A DNA stretch of 44,911 bases from Deltaproteobacteria bacterium YD0425bin50 (GTDB lineage: Bacteria > Desulfobacterota > Desulfobacteria > Desulfobacterales > YD0425bin50). The notes under the pieces were generated by a model. The model saw only the letters and a list, made by a program, of their open reading frames with translations, did no database searches and had not been told where the DNA came from. Positions within the stretch are counted from its first letter, which is position 1. Every line of letters starts with the position of its first letter. The position numbers were made by a program, and so were the translations under genes. This document shows positions 36,438 to 44,911 of the stretch, one piece after another. The stretch spans positions 1 to 44,911 of the forward strand of contig PDZT01000009.1 of NCBI GenBank assembly GCA_002753105.1, given 5' to 3'.

Positions 36438-37559
36438 TTAGCTTAAATATTCCAAAATAATGTTTAATATACGTCGGATAGGCTCTGCAGCTCCCCATAA
36501 AAGCTGATCCCCAACGGTAAATGCAGTTAAATATGTATCTCCAATAGTTAACTTACGGATTCTTCCCACAGGAATGTCTAATTTTCCGCTAACTGCTGCT
36601 GGAGTTAATCTGCGGAGTGTTTCTTCTTTAGTATTCGGAATAACCTGAACCCATTCATTGGATTCTGCTATCATCTGTTCAAGTTCATCCATCGGAATAG
36701 CTTGATTGAGTTTTATGGTTAAGCCTTGACTATGGCAACGCATTGCACCAACCCGAACACAAATCCCATCAATAGGAACCATGGGATCACTGCGTAAAAT
36801 TTTATTGGTTTCAGCATATCCTTTCCATTCTTCTCGGGTTTGACCCTGTTCTACTAAACGGTCAATCCAAGGAATAATACTACCGGCAAGAGGTACACCA
36901 AATTGTTCAACTGGAAACTGATCATTTCTTATGGTTTCAGTGATCAGACGGTCTAATTCAAGAATCGCACTGTCTGGATTATTTAACATCGGTTTCGCAA
37001 CTGTTCCAAGTTTTTCCATCTGCGAAATCAATTCTCTCATATTTTTTGCTCCAGCACCTGAAGCGGCCTGATAGGTCATCGTGGTCATCCATTCCACATA
37101 GCCTTTTTGGAACAACACACCAATGGCCATAAGCATTAAACTTACTGTACAATTGCCGCCGATATAATTTCTAATACCTGTAATAAGTCCATCTTCAATG
37201 ACATTACGATTCACAGGGTCAAGAACAATAATGCTGTCGTCTTTCATTCGTAATGTAGATGCTGCATCAATCCAATAGCCGTCCCAACCTGTTTTTCGTA
37301 ATTCAGGATATACACGACTCGTATAATCACCGCCCTGACAGGTAACGATAATCTCCATACGAGATAATTTTTCAATATCATACGCATCCTGCAATACCGG
37401 AATATCAAAACCAATAGTTGGCCCAGCCTGACCAACTTGAGTTGTGCTCATAAATAAAGGCTCAAACCAATCAGGCTTAAAATCACCTTCCTGCTGCATA
37501 CGATTCATCAGAACAGAACCCACCATACCTCGCCAACCAATAAATGCTACGTTTACCAT
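36438..37559 (-). CDS. asd: Aspartate-semialdehyde dehydrogenase
   Basis: A 373-residue enzyme of the Gram-negative (E. coli-like) Asd type. It reduces beta-aspartyl phosphate with NADPH on the way to lysine, diaminopimelate, threonine and methionine. The N-terminal Rossmann motif is FIGWRGMVGSVL. The catalytic Cys137 lies in GGNCTVSLM, and the substrate-binding region YQAASGAGAKNM and the later VRVGAMRCHSQ with the active-site His are present. AAAGGAT before the ATG supports the start. It is followed on the same strand only by accessory genes; 113 bp separates it from gspK upstream. Confidence 0.96.
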   Translation of the reverse strand: MVNVAFIGWRGMVGSVLMNRMQQEGDFKPDWFEPLFMSTTQVGQAGPTIGFDIPVLQDAYDIEKLSRMEIIVTCQGGDYTSRVYPELRKTGWDGYWIDAASTLRMKDDSIIVLDPVNRNVIEDGLITGIRNYIGGNCTVSLMLMAIGVLFQKGYVEWMTTMTYQAASGAGAKNMRELISQMEKLGTVAKPMLNNPDSAILELDRLITETIRNDQFPVEQFGVPLAGSIIPWIDRLVEQGQTREEWKGYAETNKILRSDPMVPIDGICVRVGAMRCHSQGLTIKLNQAIPMDELEQMIAESNEWVQVIPNTKEETLRRLTPAAVSGKLDIPVGRIRKLTIGDTYLTAFTVGDQLLWGAAEPIRRILNIILEYLS

Positions 37560-37672
37560 ACTTAGATATCCTTTCTGTGTTTTTTTTATAAGTTTTCAGT
37601 TTTTACTTTTTAGTTACAGTTTATCTTTAATTTTTGTTCTTGCTCGTCATTTTAATCTTAATTCATAATTTG

Positions 37673-38740
37673 CTATTCCAGTTGCAGACTTAATAAACGG
37701 CAATTCCATTTATCATTTGGATTCTTTTGAATTCGTTCAACTACTGCTGTGGCGTGAACATTCATTTTTAAAAATGTCGCCCGGGATTCAATTCGGAATA
37801 GATTACTGGATAAAGTTAATATCTCTGGATCAATAGTCACATCACTGCATCCGGGTACATCTTTGTACCATGTGTTTTTAGTAAGGTCATTTACATAGTT
37901 GTCATCTGATTTTTCTAAACGATAATCCGCTATGTCCTGAGCTAAAAAAGCATACTCCATAGGTAACAATACACTGATGATCTGTGGTGATGCGGTGTTA
38001 ATATTGATTTTCCCAGAAAATGTATATTTTCCAGATGATTCTACAGACATGCCATAAGGTGTGATGTAGTCTGCTAAATCAATTTGATCTTCTGGAAGAT
38101 TACGCAAGACTTCACCAATATTTTTAATATAGTTCAGTTCATTAATATGCTTGATTGTACCATTTTTGCATGGATATGGTGGTTCTAATCCCTGATAATA
38201 TAATGATTCTGCACCAGAAATATCTGTTACTAAATCATCATCTCCAAAATCTAACCAGTCCTTAATACAATTCAGAATTGCTGCAGGTTCAATATCTAAA
38301 TCTTCGAGTTCATTACTTGCAAGAAGCATTTGTAAAAATCGATGCAGCATATTTCGTTGAGGGTCTTGAAAATTTTTTCCTTCAGGGAATTGAACAAGGG
38401 AGTTAATTTGAATTTTTGCGAGTTCATCTGATATTTTTAGTGTGATGGCTCCATCGTCAAAACTTAGACTTTCAACTAATGTTGCTAATTCTTCTGGATT
38501 TGCCCAGTCTTCCTGAACTGAATCGACAGTGGGTTCGTCTTTGTCTTTTAGTAACAGCAGCATCGCGGCATTCACTCCCGATATAGCCATTTGGGATAAC
38601 ATAAACCGATTTCGAGCAAGCGATGTCGAAATAATTTTAGATCGCATTTTACGATTCATTTCTAAAACTACAGCAAAAAGAATAGCGACTACAGAGATCG
38701 TTATCAATAATGCAACACCTCTGTTATTTTTGAGGATCAT
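37673..38740 (-). CDS. gspK: Type II secretion minor pseudopilin GspK
   Basis: A 355-residue GspK-like protein. The N-terminus NNRGVALLITISVVAILFAVV has the prepilin cleavage region (Gly before ALL) and the hydrophobic helix, but no conserved Glu5, which is the distinctive feature of GspK tip pseudopilins. Its large globular domain shows the expected ISDELAKIQINSL, ILNCIKDWLDFGDDD and KHINELNYIKNIGEVL blocks and a C-terminal SRATFLKMNVHATAVV strand. GspK caps the pseudopilus with GspI and GspJ. None of the other gsp genes is visible: upstream is a divergent sugar-nucleotide gene and downstream is asd. The cluster is therefore split or this copy has been moved. Confidence 0.9.
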   Translation of the reverse strand: MILKNNRGVALLITISVVAILFAVVLEMNRKMRSKIISTSLARNRFMLSQMAISGVNAAMLLLLKDKDEPTVDSVQEDWANPEELATLVESLSFDDGAITLKISDELAKIQINSLVQFPEGKNFQDPQRNMLHRFLQMLLASNELEDLDIEPAAILNCIKDWLDFGDDDLVTDISGAESLYYQGLEPPYPCKNGTIKHINELNYIKNIGEVLRNLPEDQIDLADYITPYGMSVESSGKYTFSGKININTASPQIISVLLPMEYAFLAQDIADYRLEKSDDNYVNDLTKNTWYKDVPGCSDVTIDPEILTLSSNLFRIESRATFLKMNVHATAVVERIQKNPNDKWNCRLLSLQLE

Positions 38741-39006
38741 GTTGTACTCAAGCCTTTTCCATAAGAATGATGGGTTTGAAACTTTTTAAAATCGACTCAA
38801 TACATGAATTTAAAAATTAACATAAGAATGCCGATTTTTCAATTGTTTTTTGCCATACTGAGTACACGAAACAGTCAATATGAATAGAGTTTTTTTTATA
38901 GGATTGAAGGAGATTGATGTTGCCTTTCAGAATCAACGGCTTTATTTATATAAGGTTCATTACCAAAAAAAACGAGTCTTTCATACTTCCGAAGAAAAGA
39001 GGATAA

Positions 39007-39987
39007 GTGAATCAAACCGCATTTGTTACAGGAGCAGGTGGGTTTATAGGCAGCCACATCGTTGAAACGTTATTGAACATGGGCTGGTCTGTAAAGGCTT
39101 TAGTGCATTATAATAGTCGATCGCAAGCAGGGTGGCTTACACCTTATATTAATACCCATAAAGGAATAGAAATTGTCTGGGGAGATATTTGTGATGCATA
39201 TCAACTATTGAACTTGATTAAGGGATGTGATGCGGTATTTCATCTCGCAGCATTAATAGGAATACCCTATTCCTATCAAGCGATAGAATCGTATATCAAT
39301 ACCAATGTAGTGGGAACACTGAATGTATTAAAAGCATCATTACACCATAAAATTAGTCGATTTATTCATACATCAACCAGTGAAGTTTATGGAACTGCTC
39401 AATATCAACCTATTGACGAACATCATCCATTACAAGCTCAATCACCGTATGCAGCTTCAAAAATTGCAGCAGATAAATTGGTTGAAAGTTTTCACTTTGC
39501 TTTTAATTTGCCAACCGTTACGATAAGACCATTCAATACTTACGGTCCAAGACAGTCTGCGAGAGCCGTAATTCCAAGTATTATTATTCAAGCTCTGCAT
39601 AGCAAAATGATTCACTTGGGTGCATTAGATCCGATTCGAGATTTCACTTTTATTACTGACACAGTCAATGGATTTATTGCTGCTTTAAATGCAGATGATC
39701 ATGTTATTGGCCAAACAATTCAATTAGGTACAGGAGTCGCTCTTTCCATTGATGAGCTTTGTTCGATAATTTTTGAGTTGCTCGGTGACCAATTTCAAAT
39801 TGTTACAGATCCAACGCGGATTCGTCCTGAAAAAAGCGAAGTCAAGGCATTAATAAGCAATAATAATCGCGCCATAACTCTTTTGAACTGGAGTCCTCAT
39901 GTCAGTCTTAAGCAAGGGTTATCTGAAACCATAGAATGGATAAAACAGCATAACAATCTGTATCATTCAAATTTTTATCATCAATAA
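39007..39987 (+). CDS. NAD-dependent sugar-nucleotide 4,6-dehydratase (LegB/GMD-like extended SDR)
   Basis: A 326-residue extended short-chain dehydrogenase with GTG start after AGAGGAT. The Rossmann motif is TGAGGFIGSH (8-17). The active site reads TSTSEVYG (122-129) with Tyr148 and Lys152 in SPYAASK. The Thr/Glu pair in the first motif is typical of 4,6-dehydratases rather than 4-epimerases. The segment RPFNTYGPRQSARAVIPSII closely resembles LegB-type UDP-GlcNAc 4,6-dehydratases of legionaminic-acid pathways and GDP-mannose 4,6-dehydratases. The product probably feeds surface glycan or glycoprotein synthesis. No other sugar gene is adjacent, so the exact substrate is uncertain. A bidirectional terminator overlaps the stop. 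Confidence 0.85.
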   Translation: MNQTAFVTGAGGFIGSHIVETLLNMGWSVKALVHYNSRSQAGWLTPYINTHKGIEIVWGDICDAYQLLNLIKGCDAVFHLAALIGIPYSYQAIESYINTNVVGTLNVLKASLHHKISRFIHTSTSEVYGTAQYQPIDEHHPLQAQSPYAASKIAADKLVESFHFAFNLPTVTIRPFNTYGPRQSARAVIPSIIIQALHSKMIHLGALDPIRDFTFITDTVNGFIAALNADDHVIGQTIQLGTGVALSIDELCSIIFELLGDQFQIVTDPTRIRPEKSEVKALISNNNRAITLLNWSPHVSLKQGLSETIEWIKQHNNLYHSNFYHQ

Positions 39988-40027
39988 AAAAAAGGAAGCA
40001 ACCATAACTGGTTAACTTCCTTTTTTT
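39986..40027. terminator. Bidirectional intrinsic terminator
   Basis: The stem GGAAG/CTTCC with inner AACC/GGTT (39994-40020) is flanked by an A-tract on the left and seven T residues (40021-40027) on the right. It can stop the plus-strand dehydratase transcript and, on the minus strand, the tRNA-Leu transcript. Confidence 0.85.
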
Positions 40028-40032
40028 ATCAA

Positions 40033-40117
40033 TGCCGGAGGAGAGACTTGAACTCTCATGAGCGCGAGGCCCGGAGGATTTTGAGTCCTCTGCGTCTACC
40101 AGTTCCACCACTCCGGC
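40033..40117 (-). tRNA. tRNA-Leu (anticodon CAA)
   Basis: An 85-nt tRNA on the minus strand. The acceptor stem GCCGGAG/CTCCGGC, discriminator A, D-loop region GTGGAACTGGTAGACGC, anticodon stem GAGGA/TCCTC with loop CTCAAAA (anticodon CAA, reading UUG), a long class II variable arm and T-loop GTTCAAGTC are all present. The 3' CCA is not encoded. Codon UUG use is common in this AT-rich genome. An intrinsic terminator follows at 39986-40027, and a promoter is proposed at 40140-40168. Confidence 0.96.
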
Positions 40118-40139
40118 TTAAAAATTTTTTATAAAACAC

Positions 40140-40168
40140 TCCATAAAACAACTTATTTTACTTGTCAA
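40140..40168 (-). promoter_or_regulatory. Putative promoter of tRNA-Leu inside the end of the Sua5/TsaC-family gene
   Basis: On the minus strand TTGACA (40168-40163) and TATGGA (40145-40140) are 17 bp apart, about 22 bp before the tRNA 5' end. The -35 lies within the last codons of the Sua5/TsaC-family gene, so the tRNA could have its own start in addition to read-through. Confidence 0.4.
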
Positions 40169-40790
40169 GAATATCCATAACTTGTTTGAAAGAAATTTTC
40201 CCTTCGCGAATCATTCGAGGAGGGTCTTGAGTTACATCAACAATAGTTGACCCTGCTCCAGAGGCAAGTATTCCTGCATCAAGAATGAGGGATACTTTTT
40301 TCTTAATTTTCGCATCTAAATATTCAATATTGGAACACCCTTCTTTACCGGATATATTGGCACTTGTTGCAGTAATCGGCATATTCAGTGTATTGACCAA
40401 CAATTGCGCAATTGGATGAACTGGAATTCGAACTCCAATTGTTTTTGTTCCAGCAGTTAAATTTTCTGGAAGGTGAGGTTTTGCTTTAAAAATAAGGGTA
40501 ACAGAGCCGGGCCAGAAATGTTCCATAATGCGCAATGCACTTGTTGGAATTGAGTCCACAATCTTAGCTAATTGATTTATATCATTAACCAAAATCAGTA
40601 ATGGCTTATCAATGGGTCTTTCCTTTATTTCAAATACTTTTTGTACCGATTCATGACTAAGCGCTGAAGCGCCTAATCCGTAAAGTGATGTTGTAGGAAA
40701 AACAATAACCTCGCCTTGTTGAATAACATCTACTGCTTTTTTGATGAGTTCTATATCGGGATAGCTGTTCGTAATTCTAATGCCTGACAT
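40158..40790 (-). CDS. L-threonylcarbamoyladenylate synthase (Sua5/YciO/TsaC family)
   Basis: A 210-residue protein. The family makes threonylcarbamoyl-AMP from Thr, bicarbonate and ATP for the t6A37 modification of ANN-decoding tRNAs. It starts with the usual GEVIVFPTTSLYGLGA. The nucleotide/phosphate motif is KERPIDKP (Lys56, Arg58, Lys62), followed by FWPGSVTLI and the TSANISG motif (142-148). The length matches the single-domain TsaC/YciO type, without the Sua5 C-terminal domain. Members of the YciO branch may lack t6A activity, so the functional call is somewhat less sure than the family call. It lies directly upstream of the tRNA-Leu gene on the same strand. Confidence 0.92.
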   Translation of the reverse strand: MSGIRITNSYPDIELIKKAVDVIQQGEVIVFPTTSLYGLGASALSHESVQKVFEIKERPIDKPLLILVNDINQLAKIVDSIPTSALRIMEHFWPGSVTLIFKAKPHLPENLTAGTKTIGVRIPVHPIAQLLVNTLNMPITATSANISGKEGCSNIEYLDAKIKKKVSLILDAGILASGAGSTIVDVTQDPPRMIREGKISFKQVMDILDK

Positions 40791-40849
40791 AATTTTTTCT
40801 TTTCTCTCTTTCTTCTTTCTTGTTTTAAAATGGATTATGAATTATTTAT

Positions 40850-41003
40850 ACAGATATTCAGATAAATAATTGCGGCGAATAATTATTCCCCCTAAGTACA
40901 CGAAACGGTAAATTCGCATCAATTTGTAGGGGCAGGTTTTAAACCTGCCCCTACGTTACACGATTACCCTACTCGATGCGTATTTAGCGTTTCATGTACT
41001 AAG
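40850..41003. repeat. Nested palindrome with GTAGGGGCAGG core
   Basis: The core palindrome (40926-40954) has perfect 14-bp arms GTAGGGGCAGGTTT around one base. It lies inside outer arms of 31 bp (40892-40922 and 40973-41003) that match in inverted orientation at 26 of 31 positions. The 22-nt segment at 40850-40871 is shared, in reverse complement, with 2957-2978. A related GTACACGAAAC string appears at 38862-38872. It fills the gap between the divergent Sua5/TsaC-family and rlmL genes. Confidence 0.85.
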
Positions 41004-41062
41004 GCACATGGTTACAACTTGATGTTTTTTTAGACTCCCCAATTAAAGAATGGACAGCAATT

Positions 41063-42202
41063 ATGTATTTATATCAAAAGAATAACTCTTTTTTTGCTCA
41101 AGTTCAAGATGGACTTGAAGAGCTGGGCAAACAGGAATTGTCAAAACTCGGTGCAACGAACATATCTACGGTTTATAGAGGCATGTATTTTACGGCAGAT
41201 ATGTCAACATTATTCCATATCAATTACCATGCCCGTATCATCACTCGAATTCTTGCCCCTTTACTTCAGTTTACCTGTCATGACCCAGATGTTTTGTATA
41301 AAAAAGCGAAAACTATTGAATGGCAGGATTTTTTTAGTCATCATCATACCTTCTGTGTATTTGCCAATGTATCAAATAGCAAAATCAATCATTCACAATA
41401 TGCTGCCTTACGGGTGAAAGACGCGATCGCAGATTATTTTAGAGAAAAATGTAATGCAAGACCCAGTGTTGATAGGCATTCACCAGATGTTTATATCAGT
41501 CTTTACATTGAAAATAACAAAGCCATATTGAGTTTAGATATGTCGGCTGGTTCACTTCATCGTCGGGGATATCGGCAGTTATCTGGTGATGCACCCATGC
41601 AGGAAAATATTGCTGCTGCGATAATTGAACAGATTGAGTGGGATGGATCGGTCCCGTTGTATGATCCGATGTGTGGTTCAGGTACGTTGCTTGCCGAAGC
41701 ATTGATGTATTATTGTTCGATTCCGGCAGGCAAACTGAGAAAGCACTATGGGTTTGAAGTATTGCCTGAGTTTGATGCTCAAGTATGGGAAGAGATAAAA
41801 CTTAAGGCCGATAAACAGATTCGACCATTACCCAAAGGCTTAATTTTAGGAAGTGATATATCAAGAGATGCCATATCTATGACCCAAAAGAATTTAACCT
41901 GTTTACCTTATGGTGACATGATCACTGTATCTGTCATGGATTTTCAAAAAATTCATGAAATCACAAATCAACTAATTGTATGCAATCCACCTTATGGAAT
42001 TCGATTACGAAACAATCAGGATTTGGGTGATTTTTATAAAGCATTGGGTGATTTTTTAAAACAGCGGTGTAAAGGTTCTATAGCCTATATATACGTGGGT
42101 AACCGTGAGATGATTAAACATGTTGGTCTGAAATCATCTTTTAAAATACCTTTAAAAAATGGCGGGTTGGACGGTCGCTTAGTCAAATATGAATTGTATT
42201 AA
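41063..42202 (+). CDS. rlmL: THUMP-domain 23S rRNA (guanine-N2)-methyltransferase, RlmL type
   Basis: A 379-residue enzyme. Residues 45-160 form a THUMP RNA-binding domain. Residues 165-379 form a Rossmann methyltransferase (UPF0020) with the SAM motif YDPMCGSGTLLAEA (from residue 200) and the catalytic NPPYG (308-312). The length corresponds to the RlmL half of E. coli RlmKL (m2G2445 of 23S rRNA), without the RlmK half, as in many bacteria. The usual order THUMP then methyltransferase is kept, with GDAPMQENIAAAII between them. It is divergent from the Sua5/TsaC-family gene across the nested palindrome, and the molybdopterin gene follows after 65 bp. Confidence 0.9.
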   Translation: MYLYQKNNSFFAQVQDGLEELGKQELSKLGATNISTVYRGMYFTADMSTLFHINYHARIITRILAPLLQFTCHDPDVLYKKAKTIEWQDFFSHHHTFCVFANVSNSKINHSQYAALRVKDAIADYFREKCNARPSVDRHSPDVYISLYIENNKAILSLDMSAGSLHRRGYRQLSGDAPMQENIAAAIIEQIEWDGSVPLYDPMCGSGTLLAEALMYYCSIPAGKLRKHYGFEVLPEFDAQVWEEIKLKADKQIRPLPKGLILGSDISRDAISMTQKNLTCLPYGDMITVSVMDFQKIHEITNQLIVCNPPYGIRLRNNQDLGDFYKALGDFLKQRCKGSIAYIYVGNREMIKHVGLKSSFKIPLKNGGLDGRLVKYELY

Positions 42203-42267
42203 TTCGGCACAAAGACACAGATGCACAAAGTTACTTTGATCTAAAAGTAAGAGAAAAGGGGGGATAT

Positions 42268-44886
42268 ATGGAAACGAGTAAGAACTATAAAACCGGTTGC
42301 GTGTTGTGTTCGCAAAATTGCGGCATTGAGATTGAAGTGAACAATAATCGCATTGTCAGGGTCATGCCAGATAAGAAAAACCCTCGAAGCAAAGGCTATA
42401 TTTGCCGTAAAGGACTCAATGTAGCTAATTATCAGCATCATAAAGACCGATTGAAATATCCACTCAAAAAAACAGAACATGGGTTTTCTCAAGTATCTTG
42501 GGATCAAGCGATTTCAGAAATCGCAGATCGATTACGCTCTATTGTTGATCAATATGGTCCGCGTACTTATGCATATATGGGAGGCGGAGGGCAGGGATGT
42601 CATTTTGAAGGTTTTTTTGGATCCATATTTATGCGGCAGATAGGCTCCCGATATCATTATAACGCATTAGCTCAGGAATTAACGGGATATTTTTGGGTTG
42701 CAGGCAGAATGATGGGCGCTCAAAACCGATTTCCAATAGCAGATGAAGCTCATGCCGATATGATTTTATCTATTGGCTGGAATGGTATGGAAAGCCATCA
42801 AATGCCAAGAGCACCTTTAATATTAAAAGAATTTTCCCAAAATCCAAATAAAATTCTAGCGGTTATTGATCCGCGTATGTCTGAAACCGCCCGCATTGCC
42901 AATATCCATCTCCCAATACGTCCCTGCACAGATGCATTATTCACCAAGGCAATCATTGCGATTATTCTTCAACAGGGATGGGAAAAACGGTCGTATCTTA
43001 AAGATCATATTTCTGGTTTTGAAAAAATATCCGCCATGTTTAAACATGTGGATGTCAGACAGGCGCTTGAGGTTTGTCAGTTACAAGAAGATCAGGTTAT
43101 GGAATTATGCAGGCTGTTATCTACTCGAAACTGGTGTTTACATGCAGACCTTGGAACACTTATGAACAGGCACAGTACAGCAACTTCATATTTACAAATG
43201 GTTTTACTGGCGATTTGTGGACGACTTTGTGTTCCGGGCGGTAATATTATCCCGGGGTCTCTTGTGCCTTTAGGATTACATACAGATGAACGAGACCCGA
43301 ATGCATGGCGAACCATAGCTACTGGATTCCCAGCTATCAGTGGAGTGTTTCCACCGAATGTTATGCCCGAAGAAATTATGAGTGATCATCCTGAAAGATT
43401 AAGAGCTGTCATTGTATGCGGAAGTAATCCATTACGTTCTTATGCGGATACGACAGCCTATGAAACTGCATTTAAACGGCTTGATTTGCTGGTAACTATT
43501 GAACTTGCAATGACCGAAACCGCTGTATTGTCAGATTATGTCCTACCTGCACGTTCTGCTTATGAATCATGGGACGGCGCTTTTTTTGCGTGGACTTTTC
43601 CAGAAATTTATTTTCAGATGCGTCGCCCGATAATTGAACCCGAAGGTGAGCCGCTGGAATGTGGTGACATTTTTACTCGTTTAGCAGATGCTATGGGGTT
43701 TATACCTCAACTGCCTCAAAGCCTGTATTTAACTTCGCAAAAAGACCACCTGTCATTTTCTATAGAATTAGCTGAATTCTTTAAATTAAATCCAACTGCA
43801 ATGCATTCTCTGCCTTTTATTCTTGCCAAAACATTAGGGAACCACTTGAAATCTGCACATCTATCTTTTTTATGGGGATTACTTCAGTCTTTGTTTTATC
43901 AGTTTCATGATTCATCCAATACAATTCTTGATATTGATGCTATCTTTTTAAAAATGAGTGATGGTACTGGGTTGATTCCAGATGTTCCGGAAACCATGTC
44001 CAATGCAAAAAAGAAAGGTATCATTTCATTAATTAAAGAGATGTGTGCATATGCATTTACTGAACCTCACGATTTACTCGCAATTCCTTATTTAATGACT
44101 AAAATATATGGTTTTGAACGAGTTGTGCCGTATGCGTTAGGACTTTGGGCGCTTCCTAAATTCGATGTAAGTTCATTTTTTTTCAATGTGAATCGGGGAG
44201 AATATAATTTTAAAAAAGCCTTACAGGTGTTGGGAACACCGACGTATTTAAAACATATGATTCAGCATGTCGTTGACAAGAAGAATATTTTACCATTGAT
44301 GGCTTTAAATCCATTATCAGTTATTGCAGAGATGTTGTTTGAAGCCATTTGTGATCATCCTGAGGGGCTGATTTTGGGAGAAGTTGATATGCAAAATAAC
44401 ATGAAAGAGCTAAGAACCAAAAATAGTCGAATTGACCTTTGTATTCCAGAATTGATTGACTGGGTTCAAATGATTACACCTGAATCCGAAACCAATGCGC
44501 TTACTATTGATCCAAATTATCCGTTGATACTCATGGCTGGACGACACATAAAGACCAATGCGAATACGTTAATGCGAAATCCTGAATGGAATAAAGAATT
44601 GCGGGCATGTACGTTAGCAATGCATCCCAATGATGCAGCAGCCTTGAATCTAACTGATGGTCAACAGGTTAAGGTTATTACAGAGGCGGGAGAAGAAAAA
44701 ATAGAACTTGAAATTACCAATGCTACGCGAGAAGGCCAAGTTATTATTCCTCATGGATTTGGTTTGCATTATGATGGAAAAAAATATGGTGCGAATGTGA
44801 ATCGTTTAACCAAAAATACTCATCGTGATCCATTAGCCGCCACCCCTTTACACAGATATGTACCTTGTAGGGTTGAAGCACAATAA
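42268..44886 (+). CDS. Molybdopterin-dependent oxidoreductase (DMSO reductase superfamily)
   Basis: An 872-residue catalytic subunit. GGGGGG before the ATG gives a strong start. Residues 8-60 bind an N-terminal [4Fe-4S] cluster through Cys11, Cys14, Cys18 and Cys46. The Mo-bis-MGD domains II and III follow, and a MopB-type C-terminal domain (about 745-865) begins MAGRHIKTNANTLMRNP. No Tat or Sec signal is seen, so a cytoplasmic enzyme is likely. At the usual Mo-ligand region (about 127-150, ALAQELTGYFWVAG) I see no Cys, Sec or Ser in the expected place. The family also includes thiosulfate/polysulfide reductases, formate dehydrogenases and acetylene hydratase, and the substrate cannot be assigned. 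No electron-transfer subunit is adjacent within the window, which ends 25 bp after the stop. Confidence 0.88.
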   Translation: METSKNYKTGCVLCSQNCGIEIEVNNNRIVRVMPDKKNPRSKGYICRKGLNVANYQHHKDRLKYPLKKTEHGFSQVSWDQAISEIADRLRSIVDQYGPRTYAYMGGGGQGCHFEGFFGSIFMRQIGSRYHYNALAQELTGYFWVAGRMMGAQNRFPIADEAHADMILSIGWNGMESHQMPRAPLILKEFSQNPNKILAVIDPRMSETARIANIHLPIRPCTDALFTKAIIAIILQQGWEKRSYLKDHISGFEKISAMFKHVDVRQALEVCQLQEDQVMELCRLLSTRNWCLHADLGTLMNRHSTATSYLQMVLLAICGRLCVPGGNIIPGSLVPLGLHTDERDPNAWRTIATGFPAISGVFPPNVMPEEIMSDHPERLRAVIVCGSNPLRSYADTTAYETAFKRLDLLVTIELAMTETAVLSDYVLPARSAYESWDGAFFAWTFPEIYFQMRRPIIEPEGEPLECGDIFTRLADAMGFIPQLPQSLYLTSQKDHLSFSIELAEFFKLNPTAMHSLPFILAKTLGNHLKSAHLSFLWGLLQSLFYQFHDSSNTILDIDAIFLKMSDGTGLIPDVPETMSNAKKKGIISLIKEMCAYAFTEPHDLLAIPYLMTKIYGFERVVPYALGLWALPKFDVSSFFFNVNRGEYNFKKALQVLGTPTYLKHMIQHVVDKKNILPLMALNPLSVIAEMLFEAICDHPEGLILGEVDMQNNMKELRTKNSRIDLCIPELIDWVQMITPESETNALTIDPNYPLILMAGRHIKTNANTLMRNPEWNKELRACTLAMHPNDAAALNLTDGQQVKVITEAGEEKIELEITNATREGQVIIPHGFGLHYDGKKYGANVNRLTKNTHRDPLAATPLHRYVPCRVEAQ

Positions 44887-44911
44887 TTTGGAATTAGAAT
44901 AGTAAATACTC

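Noticed and set aside
38880..39065. 61-codon plus-strand frame before the sugar-nucleotide dehydratase
   Set aside because: It overlaps the dehydratase start in another frame and has no recognisable protein features; the 266 bp between the divergent genes are treated as promoter region.

Overview
The window looks like chromosomal DNA of an AT-rich (by eye well under 40% G+C; not counted) Gram-negative anaerobe, most likely Desulfobacterota (the former Deltaproteobacteria, Desulfobacterales-like). This rests on the groES-groEL pair, a ferredoxin-thioredoxin-reductase-like catalytic subunit, a cytoplasmic molybdopterin oxidoreductase, a gspK gene, PhnD-like binding proteins next to sensor kinases, a giant TPR-CHAT protein and many palindromic intergenic repeats. 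Genus cannot be decided from what is visible. No ribosomal RNA, CRISPR array, transposase or phage structural gene was seen.

Layout. 1-2760: fmdB-type zinc-ribbon gene, then groES-groEL closed by a strong terminator. 2761-3228: non-coding, with a palindromic repeat. 3229-11091: a tight plus-strand run (LapA-like membrane protein, mutS, AMIN/amidase_3 peptidoglycan amidase, crotonase, surE, REC-HATPase regulator, FTR-like protein). 11092-11576: a non-coding leader with small repeats and hairpins. 11577-27475: a second plus-strand run with an 8.6-kb exported propeller-TPR-CHAT gene, a RelA/SpoT homologue, a FapA/DUF342 protein and glnE. 27476-29467: a repeat-rich stretch holding a DUF362 protein, a lone YgiT-type zinc finger and a possible toxin remnant. 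29468-34692: tolC-like gene, two tandem PhnD-like periplasmic binding proteins and a membrane histidine kinase. 34744-38740 (minus strand): divergent plsY, two small accessory genes framed by nested palindromes, asd and a lone gspK. 39007-44886: a LegB/GMD-like sugar-nucleotide dehydratase, tRNA-Leu(CAA), a Sua5/TsaC family gene, rlmL-type methyltransferase and a molybdopterin oxidoreductase.

Most interesting. The 2867-residue TPR-CHAT protein ends in a CHAT peptidase domain with an intact His/Cys pair. In its middle (about residues 1627-1903) it carries what I read as a second, degenerate CHAT domain that has lost both catalytic residues. It is followed 32 bp later by an RSH protein whose ppGpp-hydrolase motifs are intact but whose synthetase motifs are degraded. 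Two other themes deserve attention. One is a TolC/PhnD/PhnD/histidine-kinase cluster without transporter permease or ATPase genes, which looks like a sensing module. The other is a recurrent intergenic architecture in which a common REP-type palindromic core lies inside longer outer inverted arms that differ from copy to copy (29188-29426, 35325-35471, 36231-36428, 40892-41003).
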